From CAVZMI01 sp050011775 (GTDB taxonomy: Bacteria; Bacteroidota; Ignavibacteria; UBA10030; CAVZMI01), in the NCBI GenBank assembly GCA_050011775.1, contig JBEKIL010000002.1:62001-126000 (forward strand): a stretch of DNA of 64,000 bases. Reading direction: 5' to 3'. Under the pieces are notes generated by a model. The model made no database searches. It saw nothing but the letters and a program-made list of their open reading frames with translations, and had not been told where the DNA came from. The first letter of the stretch is position 1. Each line of letters opens with the position of its first letter. Both the position numbers and the translations under genes were made by a program. This document shows, in pieces, positions 53,604 to 62,476 of this stretch.

Positions 53604-54341
53604 GTGAAGAATAAGTCCTCTCATGATATTGTCAGTCTACCGCGAGCACTATCGAAACTCGGATATTGCTCGCGAATGCAGGCCTTCAGGTTGATCCGGG
53701 AAGGGAGGGTGAGCGTCAATGAACGGCAGGAACTCGATCCTCACTACAGGGTCTCTATCGTCGCCGATCGTCTGCAGGTCGATGGGAAGATCATCAGGCC
53801 GAAAAAGGATCTTATTTATATCTGTCTGAACAAGCCGCGTGGGATTGTGACCACACGATCGGATGAACGGAGGGCAGCAACCGTCTACGATCTCATTGGA
53901 AAACAGTCATCGTGGGTTTTTCCCGTCGGCCGGCTCGATAAGGAAAGCTCGGGATTACTCCTGCTTACCAACGATACCGAATTTGGTGAAGTGCTAACGA
54001 ATCCGGCGTCCCGTCATTCGAAAACGTATCGCGTGAAGGTTGATCGTATGGTTAGAAGTGACGATCTTCAGAAGTTTTCACAGGGTATTGTGTTGAACGA
54101 CGGGTACACCACCTTGCCGGCGAAAGTCCGGCGTGATAAAAAAGATAGGAATGGATGCTCATTTATTCTTACATTAACCGAGGGGAAGAATCGTCAGATC
54201 AGGAGGATGTGCGAAGCGCGTGGATATAAGGTTTCCGAGCTTCACCGGATCGGCATCGGCCGGCTGACCATTCCCGATCTGAAATCCGGGAAATGGCGTC
54301 CGTTGACCCCAGAGGAGAAAATCCGTGCACTTGCACATTGA
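53604..54341 (+). CDS. rluB: Ribosomal large-subunit pseudouridine synthase B-type
   Basis: 245 residues from GTG. An N-terminal S4 RNA-binding domain (PRALSKLGYCSRMQAFRLIR) is followed by the RsuA/RluB catalytic domain with the Asp nucleophile in PVGRLDKESSGLLLLTND. The EGKNRQIRRMCEA signature is present. It converts uridine to pseudouridine in 23S rRNA. RluB/E/F distinction is by overall form only. Confidence 0.92.
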   Translation: MKNKSSHDIVSLPRALSKLGYCSRMQAFRLIREGRVSVNERQELDPHYRVSIVADRLQVDGKIIRPKKDLIYICLNKPRGIVTTRSDERRAATVYDLIGKQSSWVFPVGRLDKESSGLLLLTNDTEFGEVLTNPASRHSKTYRVKVDRMVRSDDLQKFSQGIVLNDGYTTLPAKVRRDKKDRNGCSFILTLTEGKNRQIRRMCEARGYKVSELHRIGIGRLTIPDLKSGKWRPLTPEEKIRALAH

Positions 54342-54417
54342 CGGATATGGATCTCTGTCTTGTAACGTAGACAATAAAAAATCATTCTTCAATTAATTTT
54401 ACAAAAGAGGTGGTATC

Positions 54418-55329
54418 GTGGGTCTTCTCGTCGTAGGTTCACTTGCGCTCGATACAATCGAAACGCCGTTCGGGCGGGCCGAGAACATGCTCGGCGGTTC
54501 TGCCGTGTACATCTCGGTGGCGGCAAGTTATTTTGCCGCGCCGGTTCGGCTCGTCGGTGTTGTAGGTGGAGATTTTCCGCGTGAAGCAATCGATTTTCTT
54601 CATGACAAGAATGTTGATACGGACGGTCTTGAAATCATCAAAGAAGGAAAAACCTTCCGCTGGGGGGGCAGGTATCATTATGACCTGAACATGCGCGATA
54701 CACTCTACACAGATCTGAATGTATTCGAGACATTCGATCCGAAAATTCCGCAGCAATTTCAAAAGTGCAAATATGTGTGTCTGGGGAATATAGATCCTGT
54801 ACTCCAGCGTCGTGTCCTGGAGCAGATAGATAAACCGCGGCTTGTCGTGGGTGATACGATGAATTTCTGGATCGAACGGAAGACAGGGGAACTGAAAAAT
54901 ACGCTCAAGGTAATGGATGTGCTGATCGTCAACGATTCGGAGGCGCGCCTCCTGGCGAAAGAGCCGAATTTGATCAAAGCCGCACGAATGATCATGGAGA
55001 TGGGACCACGCATCGTCATCATCAAGAAAGGCGAACACGGTGCTCTTCTTGTGACCGAATCGACGATCTTCTCTGCACCGGCATATCCGCTTGAGAATAT
55101 TCATGACCCGACAGGAGCTGGAGATTCGTTCGCCGGGGGATTTTCCGGATGGATCGCGAAAACCGAAGATGTCTCGGATGCAAATCTCAAGCGTGCAGTG
55201 ATTTATGGCAGCACAATGGCCTCATTTTGCGCAGAAAAATTTGGAGTGGGCGGACTACGCGATCTTGCATATCTTCAGGTGAAAGACCGGTTCCGTGAAT
55301 TTCGGGAGCTTTCTCGCTTCGAGGAGTAA
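54418..55329 (+). CDS. PfkB family sugar kinase
   Basis: 303 residues from GTG after AAAGAGGTGG. Ribokinase fold: N-terminal GGSAVYISVAASYFAAPVRL with GGDFPREA, and C-terminal DPTGAGDSFAGGFSG with the catalytic Asp. Its stop TAA overlaps the ATG of mtnA, and mtnA overlaps recO, forming a tight operon. The pairing with mtnA suggests that it phosphorylates a pentose or methylthioribose-like sugar, but specificity residues are not decisive. Confidence 0.9.
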   Translation: MGLLVVGSLALDTIETPFGRAENMLGGSAVYISVAASYFAAPVRLVGVVGGDFPREAIDFLHDKNVDTDGLEIIKEGKTFRWGGRYHYDLNMRDTLYTDLNVFETFDPKIPQQFQKCKYVCLGNIDPVLQRRVLEQIDKPRLVVGDTMNFWIERKTGELKNTLKVMDVLIVNDSEARLLAKEPNLIKAARMIMEMGPRIVIIKKGEHGALLVTESTIFSAPAYPLENIHDPTGAGDSFAGGFSGWIAKTEDVSDANLKRAVIYGSTMASFCAEKFGVGGLRDLAYLQVKDRFREFRELSRFEE

Positions 55330-56393
55330 TGTACATGCGTCCTATCGACTGGAATAATGGACGAGTCCGGTTTATCGACCAGACGCGACTTCCACTCGAA
55401 GAAGTTTATACCGAGACCGATAAGGTGGAAGCCCTGGTGGATGCGATCCGTACACTACGGATCCGCGGTGCCCCGGCGCTGGGAATCGCTGCGGCGTTCG
55501 GAGTGGTGCTCGGTGCACATGCTTTTTCAGGATTGAATAGGGACGAATTTCTTCACCATATTGAAAACGTGTCATTACTCATCGGTTCCACACGTCCCAC
55601 TGCCGTCAATCTCTCTTGGGCCCTTCGCCGGATGCAGTCGGTGGTGAACAACTATCCCTCACATGATGTCGGAGATTTGCAGAATTTACTCCTCAATGAA
55701 GCTCTCGCAATTCAATATGAAGAGATTGAAACATGCAAATTGATCGGAAGCCATGGTGCCGGGATAATCCCTGATGGAAGCGGTATCCTGACTTATTGCA
55801 ACGCCGGTGCGCTGGCGACAGGCGATTATGGCACGGCGCTCAGCGCCATAATCCGAGCTTATGAATCGGGGAAAAAAATTCGTGTGTACGTCGGAGAAAC
55901 AAGGCCATTATTCCAGGGTGCGCGTCTAACAACATGGGAGCTTCAAAAATACGGAATCGACGTGGTTTTAATAACGGATAATGCGGCGGCTTTCGTCATG
56001 CAGCAGGGAAAAATTAATATCGTAATCGTCGGGGCCGACCGGATCGTCGCCAATGGGGATGTTGCAAATAAAATCGGGACGTATAATATTGCAGTACTCG
56101 CCGATAGGCACAAAGTGCCGTTCTATGTCGCAGCTCCCTCTTCAACGATCGATCCTGCTCTCTCATCAGGGAATGAAATTCCAATCGAGGAGCGCGATTC
56201 TCGCGAGGTTACCGAGCTGTTCGGACATCGAATTGCACCCCCGGGGATTACGGTGTATGCACCGGCGTTCGATGTGACTCCGTATGAACTTGTTGGCGGC
56301 ATCATTACGGAATATGGGATTCTCCGGCCGCCATACAGTGCTTCAATTGAAACATTGTTGAGGACGCATAAGAGACCGGAGCGGGGATCATGA
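55329..56393 (+). CDS. mtnA: S-methyl-5-thioribose-1-phosphate isomerase
   Basis: 354 residues. Motifs: IRGAPALGIAAAFG, STRPTAVNLSWA, the catalytic Cys segment TYCNAGALATGDYGTALSAI and the Asp segment VGADRIVANGDVANKIGTY. It isomerises MTR-1-phosphate to MTRu-1-phosphate in methionine salvage. A canonical MtnK kinase is not adjacent; a PfkB kinase is directly upstream and overlapping. A related ribose-1,5-bisphosphate isomerase function is less likely given the MtnA-type motifs. Confidence 0.93.
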   Translation: MYMRPIDWNNGRVRFIDQTRLPLEEVYTETDKVEALVDAIRTLRIRGAPALGIAAAFGVVLGAHAFSGLNRDEFLHHIENVSLLIGSTRPTAVNLSWALRRMQSVVNNYPSHDVGDLQNLLLNEALAIQYEEIETCKLIGSHGAGIIPDGSGILTYCNAGALATGDYGTALSAIIRAYESGKKIRVYVGETRPLFQGARLTTWELQKYGIDVVLITDNAAAFVMQQGKINIVIVGADRIVANGDVANKIGTYNIAVLADRHKVPFYVAAPSSTIDPALSSGNEIPIEERDSREVTELFGHRIAPPGITVYAPAFDVTPYELVGGIITEYGILRPPYSASIETLLRTHKRPERGS

Positions 56394-57160
56394 TTGTTCG
56401 CACCGATGCCATCGTTGTGAAATCAATGAAGTATCGTGAAACGAGCAAGATCGTCACGCTCTATACCCGATCGTTCGGTAAAGTCAGCGTTGTGGCTAAG
56501 GGAGCTCGCGATATGAAGAGCAAATTTGGAGGGGCTCTCGAGCCGATGACTCATATCTCGGCGGTTTTTTATAAAAAGCCGCACCGTGAGCTGCATCTTA
56601 TTTCTCATGCGGATATTATCGAGGAATTCCACCGGCTCCATACGGATTACGAGCGTCTCAATGTCGGATATGCCGTTATCGATTTGCTGAATTCCGTTAT
56701 GCATGGTGAAGAAGAACATCCGGCGGTTTACCGGTTACTGCTCGACACGCTGCGTGCAATCGATGGAGGCACCAAAAATTTGGTAAATGTGTTATATTAT
56801 TATGAAGTTCATCTTGCAGCTCTACTTGGATTCGCAATGGTGCTGGATAGGTGCGGTATTTGTGGCGCCGCAATCGGAGAAAGGACGGATGATCGGATAG
56901 GATTTAATCCGATACAGGGAAGTATGGTTGACGAACGATGTGGTGGGAATTCCGATCGATGGATTCGTGTATCGCTCTCATCGGTGAGGATCCTTCAGCG
57001 ACTGTCGCAGGTCGCCATTGACGGTGCGCTGAGTATCGAGATGTCGGATGCCTCCCGAAAAAACATCGATACGGTGCTTCGTGCACATTTCGGAGCACAT
57101 ATTGAAGCGACGCGGAGAATGCGGAGCGCTGTGACGATACGATCGTCGATCATAAGTTGA
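56390..57160 (+). CDS. recO: DNA repair protein RecO
   Basis: 256 residues. N-terminal OB fold (MIVRTDAIVVKSMKYRETSK; FGKVSVVAKGARDMKSKFGG), helical C-terminal part with a reduced zinc site: CGICGA and a later single Cys (VDERCGG), rather than the usual four-Cys finger. It loads RecA onto SSB-coated ssDNA with RecR. The start overlaps the mtnA stop by 4 bases. Confidence 0.92.
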   Translation: MIVRTDAIVVKSMKYRETSKIVTLYTRSFGKVSVVAKGARDMKSKFGGALEPMTHISAVFYKKPHRELHLISHADIIEEFHRLHTDYERLNVGYAVIDLLNSVMHGEEEHPAVYRLLLDTLRAIDGGTKNLVNVLYYYEVHLAALLGFAMVLDRCGICGAAIGERTDDRIGFNPIQGSMVDERCGGNSDRWIRVSLSSVRILQRLSQVAIDGALSIEMSDASRKNIDTVLRAHFGAHIEATRRMRSAVTIRSSIIS

Positions 57161-57290
57161 AATTTTCGTATTTTTTATTTACAGTAATTGGTTGAAAGGT
57201 TTAGACGAACGGAGGGGTTCTAATGTTCCCTCAAAAATAGTGATTTTAAGAAAATATTCCGACTATTTTATTCAGCATGACTGCAACAAT

Positions 57291-57325
57291 TTGAATTCAA
57301 AAAAGTATATTGTTATATATAAAAT
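57291..57325 (+). promoter_or_regulatory. Predicted promoter of htrA
   Basis: TTGAAT (57291-57296) and TATATA (57314-57319) are separated by 17 bp, followed by TAAAAT, about 25 bases before AAGGAGG and the htrA ATG. A second -10 register within the T/A-rich stretch is possible. Confidence 0.5.
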
Positions 57326-57347
57326 ATTTTGTAAGGAGGAAGCTGGT

Positions 57348-58892
57348 ATGAACAAGAAATCGTTATTTGCAGCAATTGCCCTCATCAGTGTGGGAATCAT
57401 CTTTGGAGCACTGCTGGTTTCAGGATTACAGGGTGTGGGGGTTGGAGTTGCTGCGTTCGGCGGTGATGTAAAATTGGGCGCGCAGAGCTCGCCGCTGAAA
57501 AGTATTCCCGAAGTGAAGAATCTGGAAGATGCATATGTCACGGTTGCGAATACCGTGAGACCTGCAGTGGTCAGTATTCAGGCGACGACAAAACAAAAAA
57601 CTTCACCGAAATCAAAGGAGTTCGATCAGTTCTTTCATTTCTTCGGTCCGGATTTTGAATTTAAAACACCCGAGGAAATGCCGTCGAAAGGATTCGGCTC
57701 CGGTGTGATCGTGACAGACGATGGATATATCCTGACAAATAATCACGTCGTCGAAAATGCCGATGAAGGAAGCGTCAAGGTTAAATTAGTCGACACACGT
57801 GAGTTCGATGCGAAAATCGTGGGCACCGATCCGCTGACAGATATCGCGGTAATAAAGATTGATGCAAAGGATCTTCCGGTTGCTGCGCTTGGAAATTCGG
57901 ATGAGCTGAAAATCGGACAAATGGTAATGGCGATCGGAAATCCGTTCAACCTTAATTTCACCGTTACTCACGGAATCATCAGCGCGCTCGGACGGGACGG
58001 ACTCGGATTGAAAAAGGATAGCTATGGAATTGAAAATTTTATTCAGACCGATGCTGTGATCAATCCCGGCAATAGCGGCGGTGCATTAGTGAACCTCCGC
58101 GGCGAAGTAATAGGAATCAATACTGCGATTGCAACACGCACGGGTGTCTATGAAGGCTATGGATTTGCCATCCCGATGAACCTTGCAAAATCGGTTGCCG
58201 AGGATCTGATTAAGAACGGCAAAGTACGACGCGGATATATTGGAGTGCAAATCACCAATATCGATGCGACAATGGCAAAGGCGAACGGACTCGATAAGGC
58301 GCGCGGTGTTCTTGTCCAGTCTCTTACCGAAGGCGGAGCTGCAGCCGATGCCGGTATCAAAGAAGGCGATATTATCCTTTCGATTAATGGGAAGGAAGTG
58401 AATACCGCAAATGAGCTGCAGACCTATGTCGCCAGCAAACATCCGGGTGACATTGTTACACTAAGCATCTGGCGTGATAAACAGACAACAGAAGTCAAGG
58501 TCAAGCTGCGTGAGCGGAAAGAGTCGGGTGAACTGGCGAAAAACGAGGGGGATGAGGATGAATCCGCCCAAAAAGATACCGATCAACCGCACTCGAAGAC
58601 ATTCGATAATTTAGGACTCACCGTCCGTAATATGAATTCGGATTTAAAGGAAAAATATAAAACAGAGTACGGCGTACTCATCACCGACGTCAAGAAATAT
58701 AGCCGTGCCGAAGACCAGCTCCAGAAAAATCTGGTGATTATCGAAGCCGATCGAAAGAAGGTCCGCTCGGTATCCGATCTTGATGAGATCCTCAAGAATA
58801 AAAAACCGGGTGATGCGATCATGCTGCGTGTAAAAGATCCGAATGGGAATGTTGCATACCGTGCTATCGAAATTCCCAAAGAATCGAAATAA
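57348..58892 (+). CDS. htrA: HtrA/DegQ-type periplasmic serine protease
   Basis: 514 residues from ATG at 57348, with GTAAGGAGG upstream and a signal anchor (KKSLFAAIALISVGIIFGAL). The trypsin-like triad is complete: His in LTNNHVVENAD, Asp in DPLTDIAVIKID and Ser in NPGNSGGALVNL. Two PDZ domains follow (about residues 280-375 and 420-510), with LGLTVRNMNSDLKEKY opening the second. It degrades or refolds misfolded envelope proteins. The second PDZ is preceded by an acidic linker. Confidence 0.96.
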   Translation: MNKKSLFAAIALISVGIIFGALLVSGLQGVGVGVAAFGGDVKLGAQSSPLKSIPEVKNLEDAYVTVANTVRPAVVSIQATTKQKTSPKSKEFDQFFHFFGPDFEFKTPEEMPSKGFGSGVIVTDDGYILTNNHVVENADEGSVKVKLVDTREFDAKIVGTDPLTDIAVIKIDAKDLPVAALGNSDELKIGQMVMAIGNPFNLNFTVTHGIISALGRDGLGLKKDSYGIENFIQTDAVINPGNSGGALVNLRGEVIGINTAIATRTGVYEGYGFAIPMNLAKSVAEDLIKNGKVRRGYIGVQITNIDATMAKANGLDKARGVLVQSLTEGGAAADAGIKEGDIILSINGKEVNTANELQTYVASKHPGDIVTLSIWRDKQTTEVKVKLRERKESGELAKNEGDEDESAQKDTDQPHSKTFDNLGLTVRNMNSDLKEKYKTEYGVLITDVKKYSRAEDQLQKNLVIIEADRKKVRSVSDLDEILKNKKPGDAIMLRVKDPNGNVAYRAIEIPKESK

Positions 58893-58918
58893 GTAATATT
58901 TTTCGACCTTCCAGAAAG

Positions 58919-58955
58919 AAAACGTCCTGCTAAAAGCGGGACGTTTTTGTTTTTC
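58919..58955 (+). terminator. Terminator after htrA
   Basis: AAAACGTCC and GGGACGTTTT pair around TGCTAAAAGC, followed by a T-rich run. Confidence 0.85.
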
Positions 58956-59001
58956 CCTTCTTTTTTACTTAATTATACCATAGGATAATTGGAGAAGAGA
59001 C

Positions 59002-60180
59002 ATGATACGCTACCTCACTGCAGGTGAATCACACGGGCAAGCGCTAGTCGGTATTATTGAAGGCATGCCGGCCGGCCTCCCCATTACAGCGGAATATATT
59101 AACCATCAACTCTGGCGCAGGCAGCAGGGATACGGCCGCAGCGGGAGGATGAAAATTGAGACGGATAAAGTAGACATCCTCTCCGGTGTGAGATTCGGAA
59201 AGACACTCGGATCACCGATCGCCCTTGTACTTCGTAATCGCGATTGGGAGAATTGGAAAATTGCGATGGCGGTTGACAGGGCGGCGAAGGGAATTCAGAA
59301 GGTGACGAGTCCTCGTCCCGGTCATGCCGATTATGTCGGGAAAGTGAAATATGATTTTGACGATATCCGTAACGTCATCGAACGTGCAAGTGCACGTGAA
59401 ACGGCAATGAGGGTGGCATGCTGTTCGATGCCCCGGCGATTGCTCGAGGAGCTCGGGATTCATATCGCAAGCCACGTCCTCTCGATCGGATCGGCTGCAT
59501 ATACCGGCAGAAAATCGCTGGATAAAAAAATAAAAAAATTTCTGGCCAGCGGTGCGATCGGTCTTGATGAGCTCAATGCGGCTGCCGATGCTTCGGAAGT
59601 TAGAATTCTAGAAGAACTCATAGAGAAAAAAGCGATACAGTTGATAAAACGGGCCAAGAAATCGGGCGATACGGTGGGAGGAATAATAGAAGTTATTATC
59701 GGAGGTCTTCCGGTGGGACTGGGAAGTCATGTTGAATACGACCGTAAGCTTGACGGACAGCTTGCCGGGGCATTAATGTCTGTTCATGCAATCAAAGGAG
59801 TGGAGATCGGTGAGGGATTTGCGAATGCCGGGAGATACGGTTCGGATGTCCACGACGAGTTCATTCTTGACTCGAAAGGCAACATCATCCGTCCGACCAA
59901 TCGTGCCGGCGGACTCGAGGGAGGAGTTACAAACGGAGAGCCGATTATTCTTCGCGGTGCAATGAAACCGATTGCGACCCTGATGAAGCCGTTACGTACG
60001 GTCGATCTGGCGACGATGAAAAAAACCGAAGCGCGCCGCGAGCGATCGGATTTCTGTGCCGTGCCGGCAGCATCGGTGATCGGAGAGGCGGTCGTGGCTC
60101 CGGTAATTGCGAACGCATTTCTGGAAAAATTCGGAGGAGATTCACTCGGGGAGATTAAAAAGAGATATAAGAGAAAATAG
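59002..60180 (+). CDS. aroC: Chorismate synthase
   Basis: 392 residues beginning MIRYLTAGESHGQALVGIIEG. FMN/EPSP-site motifs include SPRPGHADYVGKVKY, ERASARETAMRVA, and GGLEGGVTNGEPIILRGAMKP. It makes chorismate from EPSP, the last common step of aromatic amino-acid synthesis. Length and motifs are normal. Confidence 0.97.
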   Translation: MIRYLTAGESHGQALVGIIEGMPAGLPITAEYINHQLWRRQQGYGRSGRMKIETDKVDILSGVRFGKTLGSPIALVLRNRDWENWKIAMAVDRAAKGIQKVTSPRPGHADYVGKVKYDFDDIRNVIERASARETAMRVACCSMPRRLLEELGIHIASHVLSIGSAAYTGRKSLDKKIKKFLASGAIGLDELNAAADASEVRILEELIEKKAIQLIKRAKKSGDTVGGIIEVIIGGLPVGLGSHVEYDRKLDGQLAGALMSVHAIKGVEIGEGFANAGRYGSDVHDEFILDSKGNIIRPTNRAGGLEGGVTNGEPIILRGAMKPIATLMKPLRTVDLATMKKTEARRERSDFCAVPAASVIGEAVVAPVIANAFLEKFGGDSLGEIKKRYKRK

Positions 60181-60237
60181 CTTAAGCTTTCCTTTGCGTT
60201 GCCCTCTGGCGGATGATTTTTATTGCATAACGCGTTG

Positions 60238-60612
60238 TTACATAACGTCCCTAGATTCAAAATATTTGGCATTGCATTTTTCTACGAATTGAGATGAATA
60301 TTCAAATATCTTGAATTGAAGCTTTTCACATATTCCTTGATCGCGAAGTAAGTACTTACATTTAGGACAATAATCTTCATAAGATCGAATAATTCTTAAT
60401 TCGTTCAAAGTCTCTTTAACTTTTTCTTGTGGTAAAGAAAAATATAGAATCGTAATGCTTCCCTACAAATTTTCCATGGAGAATATTCTTGCATATCCAT
60501 TCAGTAGATGATGTAATACGTTAATAACTTTACTTATAATTCTCTTACCCAGAGGTTCCTTACTTTTCAAATCTGACTTTTCAGAACAGAAGCGAGCCAC
60601 TATATGAAGCAA
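60238..60612 (-). pseudogene. Unrecognised gene remnant with internal amber codon
   Basis: In the 583-bp gap between aroC and the NlpC/P60 gene, one minus-strand frame stays open from about 60612 to TAA at 60238 apart from a single TAG at 60465-60463. Before it reads KRIISKVINVLHHLLNGYARI; after it reads YFSLPQEKVKETLNELRIIR then YEDYCPKCKYLLRDQGICEK with a CxxC and further Cys. There is no clear start. Codon content looks genuine, so this is probably a decayed small Cys-rich protein. I do not recognise the family. Confidence 0.45.
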
Positions 60613-60763
60613 TGCTCTTTACCTCTAAAAATCCAATATTTTTGGCATTATGTGTCAGCAATATATTTAAAAGGCGCGCTCTTGTCAACATCTTGACAAT
60701 ATTGCCGTTTTATGCTATATTTTTCATGGTCGGTTAAATCGAAGTCTCAACGCTGGTCTGCAA

Positions 60764-61831
60764 ATGACGAAAAATATAGTTGAGATCCTCGATGAGTTCC
60801 AGAAGACCCGGGGTATCGACAGCCGCGCGGTCGTATATGATTATACTCTCGAGGAACGCGAGGGGAAGTTTTATATAGATTTTTATACGTCGCTAAGTTC
60901 AATTGCCCGGGATATCGAGCGGCTTTTTGCTACAACAGAGGTTTTAGCGACACCACAGATTGATATCCGGATTCACCTGCTGCCCGATTCGAGTGTCGGT
61001 GACCGGAAATACGGCGTTTGTAATATCGGGACTGCCTCGCTCTACCGATCAGCGGGATTCTACGGCGAGCAGGTGAGTCAGCTTTTACTTGGCGAATCGT
61101 TCGATATTCTGCAGCGGAAAGCGGCAGAGTGGTTCCGGGTCCGTCTCCAACGCGACGGGTACCTTGGATGGGTTCATGAAACCCAGATACATGGAATGGG
61201 TGAACCTGAATATGTGCGTTGGAAAGAGTTGCCCCGCGGTCGGTTTAAAGCTCAGATCGGCCGCATCATGGAAAAGCCGGGCGACGGTTCGCATCCCATC
61301 CGCGATGCTGTCATAGGTGTCGAGCTTCCGGTGAGGGGTGAACATCGACGGTGGAAACAGCTTCTTCTTCCGGACGGTTCAAGCGGCTGGGTGCGTGCGG
61401 CGGAACTCAGCACAGGTATTCGCCGGCGGCGGAAAGTTCTTACAACTGAAATTGTTAAAACCGCAAAACAGTTTTTAGGCTGTCCATATCAATGGGGCGG
61501 CAGGTCGCCGAAAGGATTCGATTGTTCGGGATTGATTCAAACCGTATTCGGCTTAAACGGAATCGATCTTCCACGTGATACGAATCAACAATGGAATTCC
61601 GGCCGGGATGTCGGTTGTAATCTGAACGAAATACGAAAAGGCGACATACTATTCTTCGGAGATGATCGATCGAATGTTTCGCATGTAGGATTGTACACCG
61701 GCATTAAAAGTACGTTCATTCATGCACGAGGATTTGTAAGGTACAACAGCTTGGATCCAAAATCGTCACTCTACGATGAACAACTGGCTTCAAAGTTTGT
61801 CGGAGCGCGGAGGATCGAGGGAATTGGTTAA
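60764..61831 (+). CDS. NlpC/P60 family cell-wall peptidase with SH3-like domains
   Basis: 355 residues. Two bacterial SH3-like segments (about 80-150 and 155-220; REWFRV-type EWFRVRLQRDGYLGWVHE) precede an NlpC/P60 domain (about 225-355). Catalytic Cys is in SPKGFDCSGLIQTVFG and His in NVSHVGLYTG. No obvious signal peptide is present, so export or cytoplasmic action is uncertain; relatives act as gamma-D-glutamyl-diaminopimelate endopeptidases in murein recycling. Confidence 0.92.
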   Translation: MTKNIVEILDEFQKTRGIDSRAVVYDYTLEEREGKFYIDFYTSLSSIARDIERLFATTEVLATPQIDIRIHLLPDSSVGDRKYGVCNIGTASLYRSAGFYGEQVSQLLLGESFDILQRKAAEWFRVRLQRDGYLGWVHETQIHGMGEPEYVRWKELPRGRFKAQIGRIMEKPGDGSHPIRDAVIGVELPVRGEHRRWKQLLLPDGSSGWVRAAELSTGIRRRRKVLTTEIVKTAKQFLGCPYQWGGRSPKGFDCSGLIQTVFGLNGIDLPRDTNQQWNSGRDVGCNLNEIRKGDILFFGDDRSNVSHVGLYTGIKSTFIHARGFVRYNSLDPKSSLYDEQLASKFVGARRIEGIG

Positions 61832-61901
61832 AATCGGCGGGAAAAGACCGTCAGAAAAGGAGGCGTAGTCTTCAGCGCGGTATTCGAAAGAAAACATTCA
61901 A

Positions 61902-62413
61902 ATGGTCGGCTTAACGCAAAAGTCCTGGTTCTGAATCAGAACTATGAGCCGATGAGTGTATGTAATGTCCGGAAGGCGATTATTCTTCTGTATCTTGGAA
62001 AAGCTGAAGTCATCGAGGCATATGAAGGGAAACGGCTGCATTCGGTTTCCCAGACAATGCCGTTCCCAAGCATCGTGCGCCTTTCGGTGTACATTCATGT
62101 CCCATATAAAAAGATTATTCTTTCACGAAAGAATATTCTTCGCCGCGATAATCATCGGTGCCAATACTGTGGAAGGGCCGATCTGCCGTTAACGATAGAT
62201 CATGTGATCCCGCGGGCACGCGGCGGCGAGGATGAGTGGGAGAATCTTGTGTGTGCCTGTGTCAGGTGCAACAACAGGAAGGGAGATCGGCTTCCCGAAG
62301 AAGCGTACATGAAGTTGCGCAGGCCTCCATTCCGGCCGAATCACGTGACCTTCATCCGCCACTTCGTGGGCCAGATCGATGAACGGTGGAAACCGTATCT
62401 ATTCATGAATTGA
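61902..62413 (+). CDS. HNH endonuclease, start region probably frameshifted
   Basis: The conserved family N-terminus (KVLVLNQNYEPMSVCNVRKAI) is encoded from about 61918, but that frame has no ATG, GTG or TTG after the preceding gene; the first in-frame ATG (61952) would delete conserved residues. An ATG at 61902 in the neighbouring frame (MVGLTQ) would join it if the A-run at 61918-61921 had one more base. The rest is intact: CQYCGRADLPLTIDHVIPRA and CACVRCNNRKGDR form the HNH/zinc site. The family cuts DNA; its role here is unknown. Confidence 0.8.
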
Positions 62414-62420
62414 CTGCGGT

Positions 62421-62453
62421 GCCCCCATAGAAAGTAGTCGTGGGGGCTTTTTT
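62421..62453 (+). terminator. Terminator after HNH gene
   Basis: GCCCCC/GGGGGC stem (62421-62426 and 62442-62447) followed by TTTTTTT. Confidence 0.85.
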
Positions 62454-62476
62454 GTATTCAGTATATTCATAATTCT

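Noticed and set aside
21519..60465. Two amber-interrupted frames (21519 and 60465) hinting at TAG recoding
   Set aside because: No pyrrolysine genes are visible, other genes stop normally at TAG, and both loci look like decayed accessory genes.
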